Below, piece after piece: positions 59,560 to 64,000 of a stretch of DNA of 64,000 bases. Each line of letters opens with the position of its first letter. The first letter of the stretch is position 1. Source of the DNA: Lucifuga dentata (taxonomy: Eukaryota > Chordata > Actinopteri > Ophidiiformes > Bythitidae). A program made the translations under genes and the position numbers. Under the pieces are notes generated by a model. It was not told where the DNA came from, did no database searches, and saw only the letters and a list, made by a program, of their open reading frames with translations. The stretch is from assembly GCA_014773175.1 (NCBI GenBank), contig VXCM01002594.1, forward strand, positions 1-64,000, given 5' to 3'.

Positions 59560-59815
59560 TTAAGCTGTTGTCACACCTAGTTTATCTGGAACATTTGTTT
59601 CAGAATTTGGAGGCTTTCCCCTCTAAGTTCAGTTGATTTGGGCATATGTGAACACAGCAACCGTGCTTAGGTCTGCAGCTAAACTGAACCAAGATGACCT
59701 AGAGGAGGACATGGTCTTCACCTGATTGCAAACAAACTCTGAAAAGGTTTGTTTGCGGTGTGAACATGATCTGAACAAGCTCTGAACCAACTGAACCCTG
59801 AACCAACTGCAAGGC
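59560..59815. repeat. transposon-like repeat with the second copy of the 57.9 kb fragment
   Basis: It contains AAACTGAACCAAGATGACCTAGAGGAGGACATGGTCTTCACC and TTTGCGGTGTGAACATGATC, and the left part holds GTTGTCACACC. This resembles fish MITEs whose ends read TGTTCACACC. Boundaries are approximate. Confidence 0.5.
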
Positions 59816-62136
59816 AATCTATTGATCTATTAATTGATTTGCAACCAGAGAGGGCTACACCTTTCAATACCTTAAATATTAGCATGTTGAAACTTGGCAT
59901 GTCAGTATATGTGCTCAAATTGTCTGCTTTGCATAATATATAGTAATATACAGTTTGAGACAAATTTCAGATTTCAAGATGTGCATCAAAATTCGCCATT
60001 CTGCTGGTATAGTTTTGTTTGGTATAAGCCCAAAATTATAACTATAACTAGGAATGAAACAAAATTCTGTAACTGCATGCTAACTTCTTCGGACAATAAC
60101 ATTTCAGGCCAAAGTGCGGAGCCAGTGTTCTCACATTGTTTTTGTTGATTTATTTAGATTTGCTTGGAATTTTTTCTGTGTGAAATCAACCTGAACCAAG
60201 AAGTAAATGCAACAATTTAGCACATGATTTGGAACAAATCAAACGAACTACAAGTCTGAAAACACTTTTAATGTGCGGGAAAAAGATCACAGAGTCCTGG
60301 TTTCCAAATGTCGCAGTTCAGGCAAAAAACTTCATACTGACTGACAACCGATATTTAGCACTGTGGGAGCCAAATGCTGCCCATCCCTGCACCAACACAG
60401 AATGCTTGGGAAGCAGTTTACTGCCTCATCACTCCACTCCAGACCACTACAGGGTTTTGGGTGGGACACACTGTGGAGACGTTAAAATTATGGAACTTGG
60501 GTGGTGTTAAAGAGATTCTTTCCGGTGTGGGAGTAGGCAGATCCTTCGAGGAATGTTGCTGGTGGTTCATTCTGTCCTGTGGCATGTTCCTCTACTCATA
60601 ATCTCCCTCTTGATAAATAATGACAGCCGCAGATGCTGCTTCCCTAGCAAGGCCAATCAATTTGCCTCCTCAAGATTAGCCTTAAACTACTTAACCCTCA
60701 CTGCAACAAATCCAGAGGCCCTGATGATAGCTGGTGTGACCTGACATCCCTCCCCATGATTCCAACTTTGTCAAACAAGGAAAAACCTAAAATTAGAATA
60801 AAGCTAAATGTTAAATAGCTGGGGGAAAAAAAAAAAAAACAACTAAAATTCCAGGGATGTTCAGACACCAAAAATCAATAAGTCATAATGACCACGTTAG
60901 CATTTCAATGCATTTTCCATGTGCCTGTAATTATCAGATCACTTGCAAAGTGCTAATGTCAGATGGTTGCTGGTTTTCCAGTCAGAAAACTGATCTTAGA
61001 ACCAAATCCTAGATCCTAGGCTGCACTTCCTGTGGACAAGGCTTAAGGTCAACAGCAAAGGAAGCACTGTTTTGAATTTATTGCTATTACCAGTATACTG
61101 TAAGGATTGAACTGAAGATGTAACTTTCAAAAACATCATCTCGGTCATCATCAAGTACTGAGTTGCAGAACAGATATGTGTGAAACACTTTAGATGTGCT
61201 GTTGTGTTTTTTTCTCTCATAAGGCAAAGTGAATTCTAAGATGAAAGAGCTGACCACAGTTATGTGAAACTAAACAGCTGCTTTTATTTTAATCAAATCC
61301 ACCAATTAAAAGTATAAGCTTGATGGTATTAGACCTGTACTGAGAGCACATGTGATGGAGCAATTATGGTCCAGATGTCAAGACATTTTGACACGAGATT
61401 CAGCATTATACTTGCTTTTGTTTAGTGATTTTTAATGTGACACAATCTAAAACATCAGCCCTCTATGTGAGTCACCCCATGGCAAGAGCATTAGCAATAT
61501 TATTTCACAGTGTAAGAAATGTGAATGCTGTCCTGAGGTGGAATCTCACATTTATTTTTTGTGTTCTGGCAGAAGTACAGGCCAACATCACATGCAGACA
61601 GCCTCAGCAAGGGCTGGTGCTGCTCCATGTCTGCAGACTACAGGGCCTAATCAGGAAATTAGGTCTCTGTGACTATGGAATACCAATTCCTCTACAGTGG
61701 AAGACAGAGCCAGACCAGTAATCATGGCAACATAAAGAAAAAAGACTGAAATATGATTTTAAAAAATGTGTGTATGAAAAGCAAGAGAGAAAAAGAAAGT
61801 ATGTGGTTTAGACTAAATATAAGTAACTTCTATATACACACAGTAGTGACTATTTTCACACAAAACTGTGCAATTTGAATTATTGTACAGTATAATGTGT
61901 GCTCTGCTTTTAGTGCCAAAACATTTAAAACTCTTCCTCCGTGTAATAATGTTGCAATTACTATGACCATAACCATGGTGTTTGGAATCTAAAATACATG
62001 GGGCTCATAAACCACACCCTGAATAACACCAACTTCTCAAGCACACCCAAAGCCATTTCCATGCACCTTTGGGTTAGTGTGACTTCATCTGACTAGCCAG
62101 GATGTAACTACAATGTCAGAAAGGTTAGACACACAT

Positions 62137-62178
62137 ACATGCACGCACGCATGCACGCACGCACGCACACACACACAG
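62137..62178. repeat. (GCAC/CA)n microsatellite
   Basis: A compound tract of ACGC and CA units ending in CACACACACA. Confidence 0.9.
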
Positions 62179-63036
62179 TCTCAGGTTTCCACAGACTGGG
62201 ACGAATGGTTTTTTTTAGAGGCTGAAAAACCTACTTTAGATATTGTACCCAGTACGTGACAAATAGATGAGAAATGAACATAAGTTCAGCTCAGGTGGTC
62301 AAAGCAGAAGTAGCGTTGTGGGTTTGAATGTAGGCCCAGGGCCTGTTTCACCATGTGAGATTAGCAGGTTAGCCAGGCAGGTAACTTTGGATGTAATCCA
62401 GACTTTTCTATCTCACAAACTGATTTTCATTAAACCAGGGCAGATCACCATGGTAACCTACTGTACAGCTAAGCTGCTCTGGAGTAGATTCAGTTCAGAG
62501 GATCTCCAGGATCTACAATACTGAAATCATATTAGGCTCTTTTTTTTTCTGCTACAATGACCTAATTTCCCCACATGGTTCATTTCACCTTCCCTCATAC
62601 TGAAACTACTGCTTTAAGTCCATTTTCTAAATTCAAACTGTCCTTCTTTTATGTGAACATGCTCAAAGCTGGTTTGGAGTGAGACTCCAGGATCTGTCAG
62701 GCTTTATGATGCCAGATAACTGAAAGGTAGCAAGAATAAGCTGAACTCTCTTTATGTTCTTTGGGATATAAACTTCAGAACTAAATTAGGAACTATCCAG
62801 AGTAGAAACTGTGGTTCTTTCAATGAGTTCCTTGCTCATATTCCCACCTCTCACATTCCCTCTTCAAATCCTGTGAAGATTACTTAAATCAAGTGACGTC
62901 TCTGTCTATCAGAGACACTTTATTAAGTTAAATGCAAGTACTTTAAAGTTGCAGTTGTCAGTGTGTTGGGGCTTGTACCTGACCAGTCAGCATGTTCCAT
63001 CTCATGAGCTAAACCATCGGAGAGTGCCTACCCTGG

Positions 63037-63066
63037 TCTCTCTGTCTCTCTCTCTCTCTCTCTCTC
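63037..63066. repeat. (CT)n microsatellite
   Basis: A short pure CT tract in the presumed farp1 intron. Confidence 0.9.
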
Positions 63067-64000
63067 AACATGAACTCTGACTGATTGTGATGGCTGAGTT
63101 TAATCACCATCCTTAACTCGTTCAGGTATAATTTGACTAATTAAATATAGATGTATTAGGTTAAGGAGGCCCTTAGCATTGCTATGAATTAGCTCCTAGA
63201 CATCATGAGTCTGTAATGGATTTTAATGAAATAAAACCAGTGAAATCATATGAATTCACAAGACCACAAATATAGAATGTGCCTGTAAATATAAATGCAG
63301 CAAATAACAGGAAATCTTGGGAGGTAATTCAGTCTTTGTATGGCATTATATCATGGTCATATGATCAAAAAACAAAACAAAACAAAAAAAAACATAACAC
63401 AGGATTTACTAATGCTTTACACGATTAACACTCTTATTCATCTTCTACAACACAAAAACGAAACAAAGGAGAAAGGACTTATTATAATTTTGGAAGACAG
63501 CCCTGTCAGAGCTTTTTGCCAGCTCTTCTGGTGACAGATAACACAAAGCATCCAGCAATGCTGCAACTGTTGAGAGTTCAGAGTCCTCAAATGCCCAAAG
63601 CAGACCAACCCCCACTGGTTCCATGAAAGAAGACGTCCCCTGGGAGAGATCCTTTGATATCAATTAAGGGGCATTCCCACATTGGCCCCCATTGACAGAG
63701 CTTTGATTCATTCAGCTCTGGACTTCCACATGTCACTTTCTACTGGAGACAGACAAGGAAAAGCTCAACAATTGGAAACAGTCTAAAGCTTGAAAAAGCC
63801 CAAACACACCTACAGAGAGAGGGAAAAAAAGAAAAAGCTTACAGAGGAAACCTGAGCAAGGCTGTGTGAGCCTGGCTGTGCTGTGCTGTTGGGCCAATAC
63901 AGTTAAAATTGTCTGGTCTCTGTCTGTCTCTTCCTCTTACTGTCTCTTATTGTCTCTGAGGCCTCTCCTTCAATCTATGCTTCATTCATGCTCACTCTCC

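Larger units (their letters stand above)
52858..64000. other. probable large farp1 intron with repeats
   Basis: About 11 kb without a recognisable exon. It contains N-gap duplications at 54427-54583 and 55517-55641, a (TCC)n tract, (CAT)n, a poly(T) run with an N near 58231-58265, and (CT)n near 63037-63066. A transposon-like repeat lies near 59560-59815. I cannot exclude a short divergent exon. Confidence 0.6.

Noticed and set aside
61425..61721. A 98-codon frame on the plus strand
   Set aside because: No recognisable family; it lies in presumed intron sequence antisense to farp1.
1..64000. tRNA, rRNA or CRISPR array
   Set aside because: I looked for clover-leaf boxes, conserved rRNA words and regularly spaced repeats and saw none. 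A tRNAscan run would be decisive.

Overview
This is teleost fish nuclear DNA. The evidence is long introns with GT/AG boundaries, many (CA)n microsatellites, fish-type non-autonomous DNA transposons, a truncated non-LTR retrotransposon, and a gene whose exons read as vertebrate FARP1. Eleven single N characters and four exact 62-78 bp duplications around an N mark a draft assembly.

Region 1 to 33 kb is gene-poor. It holds interspersed repeats: a LINE remnant at about 4.78-6.44 kb, several terminal-inverted-repeat elements, and a paired repeat at 0.06 and 21.5 kb. One possible acylated-protein first exon lies at 4.1-4.28 kb on the minus strand, and a CpG-rich block lies at 29.5-30.07 kb. No other coding sequence could be supported there.

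Region 33.1 to 52.86 kb carries farp1 (FERM, RhoGEF and pleckstrin domain protein 1) on the minus strand. I could place 24 constitutive coding exons with matching phases, from inside FERM lobe F1 to the stop codon, about 983 residues. The domain order is FERM F1-F2-F3, FERM-adjacent segment, proline/serine-rich linker, DH (RhoGEF), PH1, linker, PH2, short tail. The first roughly 55-60 residues are not seen and are probably encoded beyond the right edge. From 52.86 kb to the end I see only probable intron and repeats.

Two features of this farp1 stand out. First, the linker exon (47352 down to about 47136) is the 5' part of an open region that continues to a stop at 46090. The last residues of that region resemble the C-terminus of FRMD7, the FERM-only paralogue, so the locus may also make a FERM-only, FRMD7-like isoform. 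Second, the intron between the PH1-PH2 linker exon and PH2 contains a second exon-like sequence (34734-34870). It has the same phases and an aligned Cys-Trp-x-Arg...Glu ending, which suggests a mutually exclusive duplicated exon.
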